Below, piece after piece: positions 16,922 to 25,861 of a DNA stretch of 64,000 nucleotides. The number at the start of each line of letters is the position of its first letter. Position 1 is the first letter of the stretch. A program made the translations under genes and the position numbers. The DNA is taken from positions 2,976,001 through 3,040,000 of the forward strand of contig NZ_OZ253579.1 in NCBI RefSeq assembly GCF_965263005.1, read 5' to 3'. Below the pieces are notes generated by a model. It was not told the origin of the DNA and made no database searches. It saw only the letters and a program-made list of their open reading frames with translations. This DNA comes from Rariloculus sp965263005. GTDB taxonomy: Bacteria > Pseudomonadota > Gammaproteobacteria > Steroidobacterales > Rariloculaceae.

Positions 16922-19900
16922 ATGAATAACCGCGACATTTACCAAAAGGATCCTGCCACCCGAAAACTGCTCAACGAGGGTGTGGCGAGCGTCAACGACG
17001 AACAGACCAGCCAGGCGCTGGCGGTTCTCCGTTACGAGTTGGAGACCTTTGTCTGCGACGGACAATACGAAAAGGGGATGTCGCACATCCTCGAGAATTA
17101 CCTGAAAAACATCGAGCATGCGCAGCAACCCGCCGTTTGGGTCAGTGGTTTTTACGGTTCAGGCAAGTCCCATCTCGTCAAAATGCTGCGTGCGCTATGG
17201 ATCGACACGGTTTTCGAAGATGGAGCCACGGCTCGCGGCATTGCCAACCTGCCACAAGGCATTCGCGACAGCTTGAAGGAGTTGACCACTCAGGCCAAGC
17301 GTCATGGAGGCTTGCACGCCGCGTCCGGCACATTGGGGGCCGGGGCGAGCGGCAGCGTCCGACTCGCGCTCCTGCGCGTCATCTTCAAGTCCGCCGGATT
17401 GCCCGAGCAATACCCGGTTGCCCGCTTTGTCACTTGGCTTATGCAAGAAGGCATCCAGGACGAGGTGCGTGGCCATGTTGAGCGGAACGGTTTGGACTGG
17501 GACGAAGAACTGGACAACTTTTACGTGGCCGAGGGCCTTCACGATGCCCTGGTTGCGGCCAAGCCCAATCTCTTCACATCACTCGCTTCCTGTGTCGAGA
17601 CCCTGAACAATCTCTATCCCCACGTTCAGGACACTTCCAGCGATGACATGCTCAAGGCCATTCGTCAGGCGCTGACGAAGGACGGCAAATTCCCGCTGAC
17701 CTTGGTGGTGCTCGACGAAGTGCAACAATACATCGGCGAAGACAGCCAACGCTCCATGCACGTCCAGGAGGCGGTGGAAGCCTGCTGCAAGAACATCGGC
17801 GGCAAACTGCTCTTCATCGGCACCGGTCAGACGGCCGTGAGCGGCACCAGTAACCTGAAGAGGCTTGAGGGTCGGTTCACCATCCGTGTGGAACTTTCCG
17901 ATGCCGATGTCGACGCGGTAATTCGGCAGGTCATTCTGGCGAAAAAGCCGGAGGCAAAGCCGCCCATCGAGCAGATCATGCAAACCAATCTGGGCGAGAT
18001 CTCTCGGCATCTGGCGGTCACGACCATCGGTCACAGGCAGGACGACATTCCCCACTTCCCTCAGGACTATCCCATTCTGCCGGTGCGGCGACGTTTCTGG
18101 GAGTACACGCTTCGGGTTCTGGATCGAACGGGGACTGACAGCCAACTCCGCAATCAGCTCAGCATGGTCCACAAGGTTACCCAGACTAACCTGAATGAAC
18201 CCCTGGGCCATGTCGTACCGGCCGACTATCTCTATTTCGACTCGGCCGACAAATTGCTCCAATCGCGCATTTTGCCGCGAAAGGTCCACGAAAGGACGAT
18301 GAGCTGGAACGAGGGCACGGAAGACGAACGGCTCATGGCCCGCGCCTGCGGCCTCGTATTCCTGATCAACAAGCTCGGCAGCCAGAACAATGAGGTCGGA
18401 ATCCGGGCCACCGTCGACACCCTCGCCGACCTTCTGGTCGAGGATCTTGCTCGCGGCAGCAGCAGCTTGCGCAGCACGTTGCCCCGTCTGCTCGACCAAT
18501 GCGAGCTGTTGATGAAGGTGGGCGACGAATTCCGCATACAGACCGAAGAGAGCGCGGCCTGGACCGACGAATTCCTGAGCCAACGCTCTGCCCTGTCCAA
18601 CGAAGCCCACCGCATCGAGGCGGAACGCGACGATCGCTTCCGCAAGTTGTTTGGCGAGACGGCGCGCAATTTGTCCTTGGTTCAGGGCGCCTCGAAGGTC
18701 ACCCGTGACATCCGTCCGGTGTTTGACGCCCAGCTTCCCGCCGACGCCGATCGGCGCGTCTGTGTCTGGGTCCGCGACGGATGGAGCATAGACGAAAACT
18801 CGGTGCGAGCCGACTCAAGGCAAGCGGGCAATTCGTCGCCGACCGTTTTTGCGTTCATCCCCAAGCGCTCGGCCGACGATCTTCGCCACCACCTCATCAA
18901 CTACAAGGCCGCCACAGCCACTCTGGATAGGCGCGGTGTTCCCAATACCCCGGAAGGCGCCGAGGCACGTGCGGCCATGGAAACCACCAGGCAGGCATCC
19001 GAAAGTAAGATTCGCGAACTGCTCAACGAAGCCTTCTCCGGAGCCCGCGTCTTTCAGGGCGGCGGCAACGAAATACTAGGTAACGATCTGCAGGCGATGG
19101 TGCTGGAGGCCTCCGGCAACGCGCTGCAACGGCTCTACCCCCAGTTTCATATCGCCGATCACGTGGGCTGGTCCAAAGTTTATGAAAGGGCCAGGAAAGG
19201 CGCTCCCGACGCGCTCAAGGCCGTAGGCGATGCAGGCGAACCCGCCAGAAACGCGGTGTGCAAGGCCATCCTCGGTGCGATCGCGGGCGGCAAAAAGGGC
19301 GCGAATATCCGCACCCAGTTCGAGTCTTCACCCTACGGTTGGTCACGTGACGCCGTGGACGGCGGTTTGCAGGCGCTGTTGGTGGCCGGGTTGATCCGGG
19401 CGCAGGACGAGCGAGGCCAAACGATCGACCCGAAGGAGCTTGAGCGCAAATCCGTTGGGAAGGCGATGTTCAAGGTGGAATCCGCCACCGTCTCTACTGC
19501 CCAACGGATACAGATTCGCAAGTTGCTGCAGAAGGCTGGACTCTCGGCCAAGCAGGGCGAGGAACTGGCGTATGTGCCGCCGTTCCTGCAGAAAATGATG
19601 GAATTCGCCGACCGGGCGGGCGGCGAATCGCCGAAACCGGACCGGCCGGACACCGCGTCCGTCGAAGAAATCCGCCTCACAGCGGGCAATGAGCAACTGC
19701 TTGCCCTGTACAACCGTCGGGATGAATTGGGCAGCAGCATTGACGAGTGGACCGGCCTCGCCGACCGCATCGACAAACGCTGGCACAACTGGACCGAATT
19801 GAAGCGCCTGGTCGCCCATGCCTCCGGGCTTCGGGATGCCGAAGTCATCGTGGCCCAGGTGACGACCATTGAGCGGCAGCGCCAGCTACTCGAGGATCCG

Positions 19901-20359
19901 GACCCGGTCGCGCCGTTGATCGCCAACCTGACGCAAATGCTGCGCGACGAGCTCAACAAACTCGATGGCGAGTACAGCGACTGTCATGCGGAGGGCCTCA
20001 AGCGGCTGGAAAATGACAGCAACTGGCAGCAACTGGAACCCGAGCAGCGTTACGAACTCATGTCTGCGCAGTTCCTGCATGCGGCCGCTCGACCCAAGGT
20101 GGAAGTGCAATCGACCGACGATGTACTGGCTACACTGGACCTCTTCAGTTTGACGATGTTTGCCGACCGTGTTGCGGCACTGCCCAGCCGCTTTGACAAT
20201 GTTGCGGTCGGCGCCGCCGAGTTGTGCGAGCCCGAGATTCAGTTTGTGAACGTGCCTCGCCGCACCCTGAAGACAGGCGACGAAATCGATGCTTGGACAG
20301 ACGAAGTGAACACTCAACTCAAGGCCGCGCTGGCCAAAGGACCGGTATCGATCAAGTGA
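16922..20359 (+). CDS. brxC: BREX ATPase BrxC (PglY-like)
   Basis: 1145 residues from ATG 16922 (MNNRDIYQKDPATRKLLNEG), 14 bases after brxB. The Walker A motif GFYGSGKS is at residues 76-83, and LVVLDEVQQY is the Walker B region. GTGQTAVSGTSNLKRLEGRF probably forms the sensor region. The long C-terminal half is helical with coiled-coil stretches. BrxC is the large P-loop ATPase of BREX, thought to act with PglX and PglZ in methylation and exclusion. Length and order fit the type I family. Confidence 0.93.
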   Translation: MNNRDIYQKDPATRKLLNEGVASVNDEQTSQALAVLRYELETFVCDGQYEKGMSHILENYLKNIEHAQQPAVWVSGFYGSGKSHLVKMLRALWIDTVFEDGATARGIANLPQGIRDSLKELTTQAKRHGGLHAASGTLGAGASGSVRLALLRVIFKSAGLPEQYPVARFVTWLMQEGIQDEVRGHVERNGLDWDEELDNFYVAEGLHDALVAAKPNLFTSLASCVETLNNLYPHVQDTSSDDMLKAIRQALTKDGKFPLTLVVLDEVQQYIGEDSQRSMHVQEAVEACCKNIGGKLLFIGTGQTAVSGTSNLKRLEGRFTIRVELSDADVDAVIRQVILAKKPEAKPPIEQIMQTNLGEISRHLAVTTIGHRQDDIPHFPQDYPILPVRRRFWEYTLRVLDRTGTDSQLRNQLSMVHKVTQTNLNEPLGHVVPADYLYFDSADKLLQSRILPRKVHERTMSWNEGTEDERLMARACGLVFLINKLGSQNNEVGIRATVDTLADLLVEDLARGSSSLRSTLPRLLDQCELLMKVGDEFRIQTEESAAWTDEFLSQRSALSNEAHRIEAERDDRFRKLFGETARNLSLVQGASKVTRDIRPVFDAQLPADADRRVCVWVRDGWSIDENSVRADSRQAGNSSPTVFAFIPKRSADDLRHHLINYKAATATLDRRGVPNTPEGAEARAAMETTRQASESKIRELLNEAFSGARVFQGGGNEILGNDLQAMVLEASGNALQRLYPQFHIADHVGWSKVYERARKGAPDALKAVGDAGEPARNAVCKAILGAIAGGKKGANIRTQFESSPYGWSRDAVDGGLQALLVAGLIRAQDERGQTIDPKELERKSVGKAMFKVESATVSTAQRIQIRKLLQKAGLSAKQGEELAYVPPFLQKMMEFADRAGGESPKPDRPDTASVEEIRLTAGNEQLLALYNRRDELGSSIDEWTGLADRIDKRWHNWTELKRLVAHASGLRDAEVIVAQVTTIERQRQLLEDPDPVAPLIANLTQMLRDELNKLDGEYSDCHAEGLKRLENDSNWQQLEPEQRYELMSAQFLHAAARPKVEVQSTDDVLATLDLFSLTMFADRVAALPSRFDNVAVGAAELCEPEIQFVNVPRRTLKTGDEIDAWTDEVNTQLKAALAKGPVSIK

Positions 20360-20402
20360 GGGGCTGCCCGGATGGACCGATGCTGCCACCTTGATAAAGA
20401 AC

Positions 20403-23400
20403 ATGCAGACGCTGGACAAAACACTAAGAAACCGACTTGAGCGCACCGTCAAGGATGCGCGCGATATTGCCGAAGATGCCGCCCGCGCTGCGCTGGAACA
20501 GCTCGGTGTGGGCGACGCCGCGCCCTTTGCTCACCTCAGTGAGCAGGATCGGGAACTACGCCGCAGACTCAGGGTGCACGGACGGCAACTCGGCGACCTG
20601 CGCCATGCTATGACCAAAATCCAGGAAATCGACCGCCTGGTCGAAAAAGTCGCCTACGAGCACTGGCACCGAATGCTGTTTGCCCGCTTTCTGGCCGAGA
20701 ACAATCTGTTGATGTATCCCGACCCGGAGGACCCCGTGGCGGTCACCCTCGAAGAGTGCGAAGACCTCGCCGCCGACGAAGGCGCGGCCAACGGTTGGGA
20801 ACTGGCCGCCCGGTTCGCCGCGCGCATGCTGCCGCAGATTTTCAGGCTCGATTCGCCGGTCTTCCAACTGGTTCTACCGCCCGAGCATCAGCAAAAGCTG
20901 GAGCGATTGGTGGGCGACTTGCCATGGGACGTGTTCGCCGCTTCCGACAGCCTGGGCTGGGTCTATCAATTCTGGCAGGCCAAGAAAAAGGACGAGGTGA
21001 ACGCTTCCGAGGTCAAGATCGGCGCACGGGAGCTACCCGCCGTGACCCAGCTTTTCACCGAGCCCTACATGGTCAGTTTCCTGCTCGATAACTCCCTGGG
21101 CGCCTGGTGGGCGGGAAGGCGGCTCACCGAGGCTGACCTCCAGAACGCCGACAGCGAAGAGGAACTGCGCGAGAAAGCGTCCATCCCGAGCGTACCTCTG
21201 GAATACTTGCGCTTTGTGCAGCAGGAGGATGGTGCCTGGACACCAGTGGCCGGGACTTTCGGTGGCTGGCCGGAGCAATTGTCCGACCTGAAGACCCTCG
21301 ACCCCTGCTGCGGCTCGGGGCACTTCCTCGTGGCGGCCTTCCTGATGCTTGTGCCCATGCGCATGGAACGCGACGGGCTGTCAGCCAAGGAGGCGGTGGA
21401 CGCGGTGCTGCGGGAAAACATCCATGGCCTGGAACTGGACCAGCGCTGCGTGGAACTGGCCGCCTTCGCTCTGGCGCTGACCGCCTGGAAATACCCGAAC
21501 GCGGGCGGCTACCGTGTTTTGCCAGAATTGAATGTGGCTTGCTCCGGCTTATCTGTCAGCGTTCCCAAGGAGGAATGGAAGCAGTTGGCCATGGGCAAAC
21601 GCAACTTGCGGATCGCAATGGATCAACTGCACAACACCTTCAAGGATGCGCCGTTGCTGGGAAGTCTGCTGAATCCAGCAAAAACCGACGCCGCTAAGCT
21701 GGTGCGGTGGGATGAACTCGGGGGCGCACTGGAACAGGCATTGAAACAGGAGCAAGGCGAAGAGCGGCGGGAGGCCGCAGTGGTTGCTCAGGGGCTGGCC
21801 AAGGCCGCAAGCTTGCTTGCCGGACGCTATCAATGGGTGATTACCAACGTGCCCTATCTCGCAAGAGGCAAGCAAAACGAGCGATTGCGCGATTTCTGCG
21901 AAAAACACTATTCTGCCGGGAAAAACGATTTGGCGAACGTATTTCTTGATCGATGCTTGGAATTCTGCATCGACGGAGGAACGGCCAGCATCGTATTGCC
22001 GCAGAATTGGCTCTTCCAGACCAGCTACAGGAAATTCCGCGAGAAGCTGCTTAAGAACGAAACTTGGCATCTGATTGCCCGGTTGGGGTCGGGTGCCTTT
22101 GAAACCATTAGTGGCGAGGTTGTCAAGGCTATCTTGATCAGTCTTAGCCGTGGCAACTCAACGAATAAGCCGGGCGGGCTGTTTGGCGATGCCCACGATG
22201 GCAGCCTGATTCGCGGCGTGGATGTATCCGAGCCACGCACAGCCGCCGAAAAGTCCGCCCAGTTGCTGACGGCGGAGATCAAGAGTGTCGAGCAGGCAAA
22301 ACAATCAGAGAATCCAGATGTCATTGTGTCTTTGGACCCGTTGGGGGGAGTGACAACACTCGCGTCGGCTGCTCGGTGTAATCAAGGGATTGGTACGGCG
22401 GATGCGTCGCGCTTTATTGTACGGATGTGGGAAACGACACGATCGAGCGATTGGGACTTTTACCAGATGGCGCCTGAGGGCACTGGCGAGTTCAGCGGAT
22501 TCCACAGCTGGATTCGATGGGAATCAGGCAAAGGTGTGCTGGCAAACTCGCCAAGTGCTCGCGTCTGCGGCCACCCGGCTTGGGGGAAGCGAGGTGTCGG
22601 TGTCGCTGTCACTCGTAGCCTGCACCGTAGTCATTACCTCGGCTACAAATTTGATTGCACTCTAGCCGCCATCACCGCAAAAACCGCCGAGTTTAGCAAG
22701 GCAGTCGTGGACTTCGTCTTTGATCGGCAGTTCCCGGAACTGGTGAAGCAAGTCGACCAAGCACTATCGGTCACCGAGAGTTCGTTTCTGCGCGTTCCCT
22801 TTGACCCCGAAGTTTGGTCAATGGTCGGTCACTGCGGGCTCGAACAATCCTACGAATTGCCATTGCCGTATAGCAACGATCCGACGCAATTTCTCTTCCA
22901 CGGTCATCCCTGCGGCTCGGCAGTTTGGGATGAGAAGAAAAGCCGGAGCGACCACGGCGCGCTGCGTATCGATGACACAGTGCTGCAGGTCGCGGTCGCT
23001 CGCCTCCTCGGCTACCGCTGGCCTTGCGAGTTGGATGCCGACATGGAATTGGCCGATGAGCAGCGCGAATGGGTCAATCGCTGCGAGGTCCTTGCTTGTT
23101 ACGCCGATGACGACGGAATCGTCTGCATCCCACCCGTGCGGGGCGAGGCATCTGCTTCCGACCGCTTGCTAAACCTGCTTGCCGCTGCCTACGCTGATGC
23201 CTGGTCCAACGACATCTTGGGCGCGTTGTTGAAAAGCGCCGGTCACGAGGGCAAAACGCTCGAGACCTGGCTGCGGGAAAAGTTTTTCACCCAACACAAC
23301 AAGCTGTTCCGTCAGCGCCCCTTCATCTGGCACGTCTGGGATGGCCTACGCGACGGCTTCGCCGCCGTGGTCAACTACCACAAGCTCGACGCCAAGCTGC

Positions 23401-23837
23401 TGGAGACCCTGATCTACACCTATGTGGGCGACTGGATCAGCCGCCAGAAGCAGGACATCGCCAGCGGCGTGGACGGAGCCCAGGAGCGCCTGGCCTCCGC
23501 AGAGAGCCTCAAGAAGAAGCTGGAGTTGATCCTAGTAGGCGAAGACCCTTACGATATCTTTGTGCGTTGGAAACCGCTGGAAGAGCAGCCCATCGGTTGG
23601 AACCCGGACCTCAACGACGGCGTACGCCTCAACATCCGTCCGTTTCTCACCGTGCCCGATGTCGGCAAGAAAGGTGCCGGTGTCCTGCGCGACAAACCCA
23701 ACATCAAGTGGAACAAGGACCGCGGCAAGGACGTGGAATTCGCACCTTGGTACCACATGTTCAAAGGGGATCGCATCAACGATCATCACTTGGCCCTGGC
23801 CGACAAACGCGCCGCACGGGAGCAAAACCATGCGTAG
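20403..23837 (+). CDS. pglX: BREX adenine-specific DNA methyltransferase PglX
   Basis: 1144 residues from ATG 20403. Motif I, DPCCGSGHF, begins at residue 300 and the catalytic loop motif is NVPY at residue 482 (N-V-P-Y in place of NPPY). The N-terminal 290 residues are helical and the C-terminal half (from about 640) should hold the target-recognition region. PglX methylates host adenines in a BREX motif, marking self DNA. The target sequence cannot be read from the protein. The stop overlaps the mini-ORF start at 23830. Confidence 0.93.
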   Translation: MQTLDKTLRNRLERTVKDARDIAEDAARAALEQLGVGDAAPFAHLSEQDRELRRRLRVHGRQLGDLRHAMTKIQEIDRLVEKVAYEHWHRMLFARFLAENNLLMYPDPEDPVAVTLEECEDLAADEGAANGWELAARFAARMLPQIFRLDSPVFQLVLPPEHQQKLERLVGDLPWDVFAASDSLGWVYQFWQAKKKDEVNASEVKIGARELPAVTQLFTEPYMVSFLLDNSLGAWWAGRRLTEADLQNADSEEELREKASIPSVPLEYLRFVQQEDGAWTPVAGTFGGWPEQLSDLKTLDPCCGSGHFLVAAFLMLVPMRMERDGLSAKEAVDAVLRENIHGLELDQRCVELAAFALALTAWKYPNAGGYRVLPELNVACSGLSVSVPKEEWKQLAMGKRNLRIAMDQLHNTFKDAPLLGSLLNPAKTDAAKLVRWDELGGALEQALKQEQGEERREAAVVAQGLAKAASLLAGRYQWVITNVPYLARGKQNERLRDFCEKHYSAGKNDLANVFLDRCLEFCIDGGTASIVLPQNWLFQTSYRKFREKLLKNETWHLIARLGSGAFETISGEVVKAILISLSRGNSTNKPGGLFGDAHDGSLIRGVDVSEPRTAAEKSAQLLTAEIKSVEQAKQSENPDVIVSLDPLGGVTTLASAARCNQGIGTADASRFIVRMWETTRSSDWDFYQMAPEGTGEFSGFHSWIRWESGKGVLANSPSARVCGHPAWGKRGVGVAVTRSLHRSHYLGYKFDCTLAAITAKTAEFSKAVVDFVFDRQFPELVKQVDQALSVTESSFLRVPFDPEVWSMVGHCGLEQSYELPLPYSNDPTQFLFHGHPCGSAVWDEKKSRSDHGALRIDDTVLQVAVARLLGYRWPCELDADMELADEQREWVNRCEVLACYADDDGIVCIPPVRGEASASDRLLNLLAAAYADAWSNDILGALLKSAGHEGKTLETWLREKFFTQHNKLFRQRPFIWHVWDGLRDGFAAVVNYHKLDAKLLETLIYTYVGDWISRQKQDIASGVDGAQERLASAESLKKKLELILVGEDPYDIFVRWKPLEEQPIGWNPDLNDGVRLNIRPFLTVPDVGKKGAGVLRDKPNIKWNKDRGKDVEFAPWYHMFKGDRINDHHLALADKRAAREQNHA

Positions 23838-23988
23838 TGAAATTAAACTCAAAATTTTTGAGCCATTTTCCAAGTTGGATTTGGAAGCCCGGGATCGCAT
23901 CAATCTGATAGTCGGTGGCAATGGCACGTGTAAGACGTTCCGTACCCTGGACGACAACGGCGCGGAGCGGGAGGTGAGTTCATCATGA
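23830..23988 (+). CDS. 52-residue P-loop-like mini-protein inside the BREX operon
   Basis: The ATG at 23830 overlaps the end of pglX and the stop forms an ATGA overlap with the next gene. The sequence (IKLKIFEPFSKLDLEA, then RINLIVGGNGTCKTF) resembles the first about 35 residues of the following ATPase (IKHLKLSG..., RLNLLTGDNGLGKSF), including a Walker A-like GGNGTCKT. It ends soon after the P-loop. It is either a relic of a duplicated ATPase start or a retained short regulator that mimics the P-loop. The exact fit into the overlap chain argues that translation runs through it. Confidence 0.55.
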   Translation: MRSEIKLKIFEPFSKLDLEARDRINLIVGGNGTCKTFRTLDDNGAEREVSSS

Positions 23989-25265
23989 TCAAGCATTTGA
24001 AGTTATCGGGGATCGGACCGGCATCCCGGATGGAACTTGAATTCGGTGAACGTTTGAACCTGTTGACCGGAGACAATGGCCTAGGCAAGAGTTTTCTGCT
24101 TGACATTGCCTGGTGGGCGCTAACTCGCAGGTGGCCCGCTGAATTCAACGCCAAGCTGACTGCCGGGAAAATGGCGCTACCTTCCAGTGACGGAGACGCG
24201 ACGATCAGGTTCTCGTTTATCGGCAAGAGCAAGGAGGAAAGCTATGAGAGCAAATTTCTCCGAATGGAGCAAGCGTGGACTGGCAGACCGGGTCGACCTG
24301 CGAACCCAGGGCTCGTTCTGTATGCCATGTCGGATGGCAGTTTCGCGCTTTGGGATCCATGCAGAAACTATTGGCTTACACGCGATGGTATGGACGTTCA
24401 GGAGCGTGTTCCCGCCTATGTTTTCAGCCCGAAGGAAGTTTCGGACGGGCTCCAGGACGAGACCGGCGGCTGGCTATGTAATGGGCTGATACGCGACTGG
24501 GCGAGTTGGCAAAAAGAGCGAGGCGCATCTTTCAAACATCTGCGGCAAGTCTTGAAAATCCTGTCGCCTTCTGCGAACGAAAAACTGGAACCGGGACGCT
24601 TGACGAGAACAGGTCTGGATGATGTTCGCGACATTCCAACGATTCGCATGTCCTATCAACAGGACGTGGCTATTGTTCACGCGTCTTCTGGAATGCGCAG
24701 AATCGTGGCATTGGCTTATTTTCTGGTGTGGGCATGGGAGGAGCACAGACAAGCGGCCAAGCAACTCGGAGAACCCGCTACGAAGCAGATCACGTTTCTT
24801 GTTGACGAAATCGAATCTCACCTTCATCCACGCTGGCAGCGCAGTATCGTTCCAGCGCTACTTTCTGTCATGGACACGCTAACCACAAGTGCTGAAGTTC
24901 AGTTGATCGCAGCTACACACTCACCGTTGATAATGGCGTCTGTGGAGCCATTGTTTGACGTACTACAGGACGCGTGGTTCGATCTGGATTTTGAACGCAA
25001 GAAAGTAGTTTTGCGCCGCCGTGACTACGAAAAGCATGGCGATGTCGCGACTTGGCTGGTCAGCGAGGCGTTCGATCTAAAGAGTGGCCGGGCGATTGAG
25101 TACGAACGCCTTGTTGAGGAAGCCTCGGTATTGTTGGAGGAGGATCAGCCGACAGAAGGTCGGATTTCAAAAATGCATGAGAAACTTGTTCAGGCATTGG
25201 GGCCCAAGGACGAGTTCTTGTTTCGATGGAGAGCCATCTGCGACAAAAAGGGGTGGCTAAGGTGA
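23985..25265 (+). CDS. AAA ATPase, PtuA/Septu-like, BREX-embedded
   Basis: 426 residues from ATG 23985. Walker A GDNGLGKS is at residues 29-36, directly after a short N-terminal strand, as in RecF/OLD/AAA_15 ATPases. The C-terminal part has FLVDEIESHLHPRWQRSI (signature/Walker B) and LIAATHSPLIMAS (H-loop). The next gene encodes an HNH protein with a GTGA overlap, the same pairing as PtuA-PtuB of Septu and of Ec78-like retrons. No reverse transcriptase is present. It probably senses phage and activates the nuclease; this is inferred from the pairing. Confidence 0.8.
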   Translation: MIKHLKLSGIGPASRMELEFGERLNLLTGDNGLGKSFLLDIAWWALTRRWPAEFNAKLTAGKMALPSSDGDATIRFSFIGKSKEESYESKFLRMEQAWTGRPGRPANPGLVLYAMSDGSFALWDPCRNYWLTRDGMDVQERVPAYVFSPKEVSDGLQDETGGWLCNGLIRDWASWQKERGASFKHLRQVLKILSPSANEKLEPGRLTRTGLDDVRDIPTIRMSYQQDVAIVHASSGMRRIVALAYFLVWAWEEHRQAAKQLGEPATKQITFLVDEIESHLHPRWQRSIVPALLSVMDTLTTSAEVQLIAATHSPLIMASVEPLFDVLQDAWFDLDFERKKVVLRRRDYEKHGDVATWLVSEAFDLKSGRAIEYERLVEEASVLLEEDQPTEGRISKMHEKLVQALGPKDEFLFRWRAICDKKGWLR

Positions 25266-25861
25266 TTCCTGTAACTCTTCAACCCGAACCGGATGATTTT
25301 GACGTTCAAGTCCGCCAAAAAGGTCATACATGGCTCGAGTCGAAGGGAATAGCTCTTGACGCTGCACCACCCAAGGCCTCGAATCTCCCGAACTACTGGT
25401 CGTGGTCCAACAAAAGGCTATGGGAGGCATACTCCGGTGTGTGCGCCTACCTTTCGATCTTTTTCGAGTGGAGCACAGGCGCAGGGTCTACGGATCATTT
25501 CATTGCGAAATCGATGGAGGCCGGGGCCGCATATGAGTGGTCAAACTATCGGCTTTCATGCTTGGGTCCGAATCGCAACAAGAACAAGTTCGATGATGTA
25601 CTGGATCCAATAGGATTGGACCCAGAAACGTTTGTGATCAATTTCGGGTCAGGCAAAGTAACGCCCAATCCCGGATTAGGGGCTGACCAGAAAAATGCGG
25701 CCCGCAAGACAATACGCAGACTGCAGTTGGACAGCCCTGAAAACAACAAGATGCGGGCGCAGCATTACAGCGACTACGTCTCCGGGGACTGCACGTTGGA
25801 CTATGTTTCGCGCAACTCTCCGTTTGTGCACGCAGAAATAGTAAGACAGGGACTTGAATGA
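25262..25861 (+). CDS. HNH endonuclease, PtuB-like, BREX-embedded
   Basis: 199 residues if translation starts at GTG 25262, which overlaps the ATPase stop and follows AAAAAGGGG; an in-frame ATG lies at 25226. The HNH core is GVCAYLS, STDHFIAKSM and YEWSNYRLSCLGPNRNKNKF. The His of DHF and the Asn residues fit the TIGR02646/PtuB-like arrangement, but the usual second Cys of the CxxC is absent (CAYL). It is probably the DNA-cutting effector of the pair. It ends with an ATGA overlap onto pglZ, so the pair is wired into BREX translation. Confidence 0.75.
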   Translation: MIPVTLQPEPDDFDVQVRQKGHTWLESKGIALDAAPPKASNLPNYWSWSNKRLWEAYSGVCAYLSIFFEWSTGAGSTDHFIAKSMEAGAAYEWSNYRLSCLGPNRNKNKFDDVLDPIGLDPETFVINFGSGKVTPNPGLGADQKNAARKTIRRLQLDSPENNKMRAQHYSDYVSGDCTLDYVSRNSPFVHAEIVRQGLE

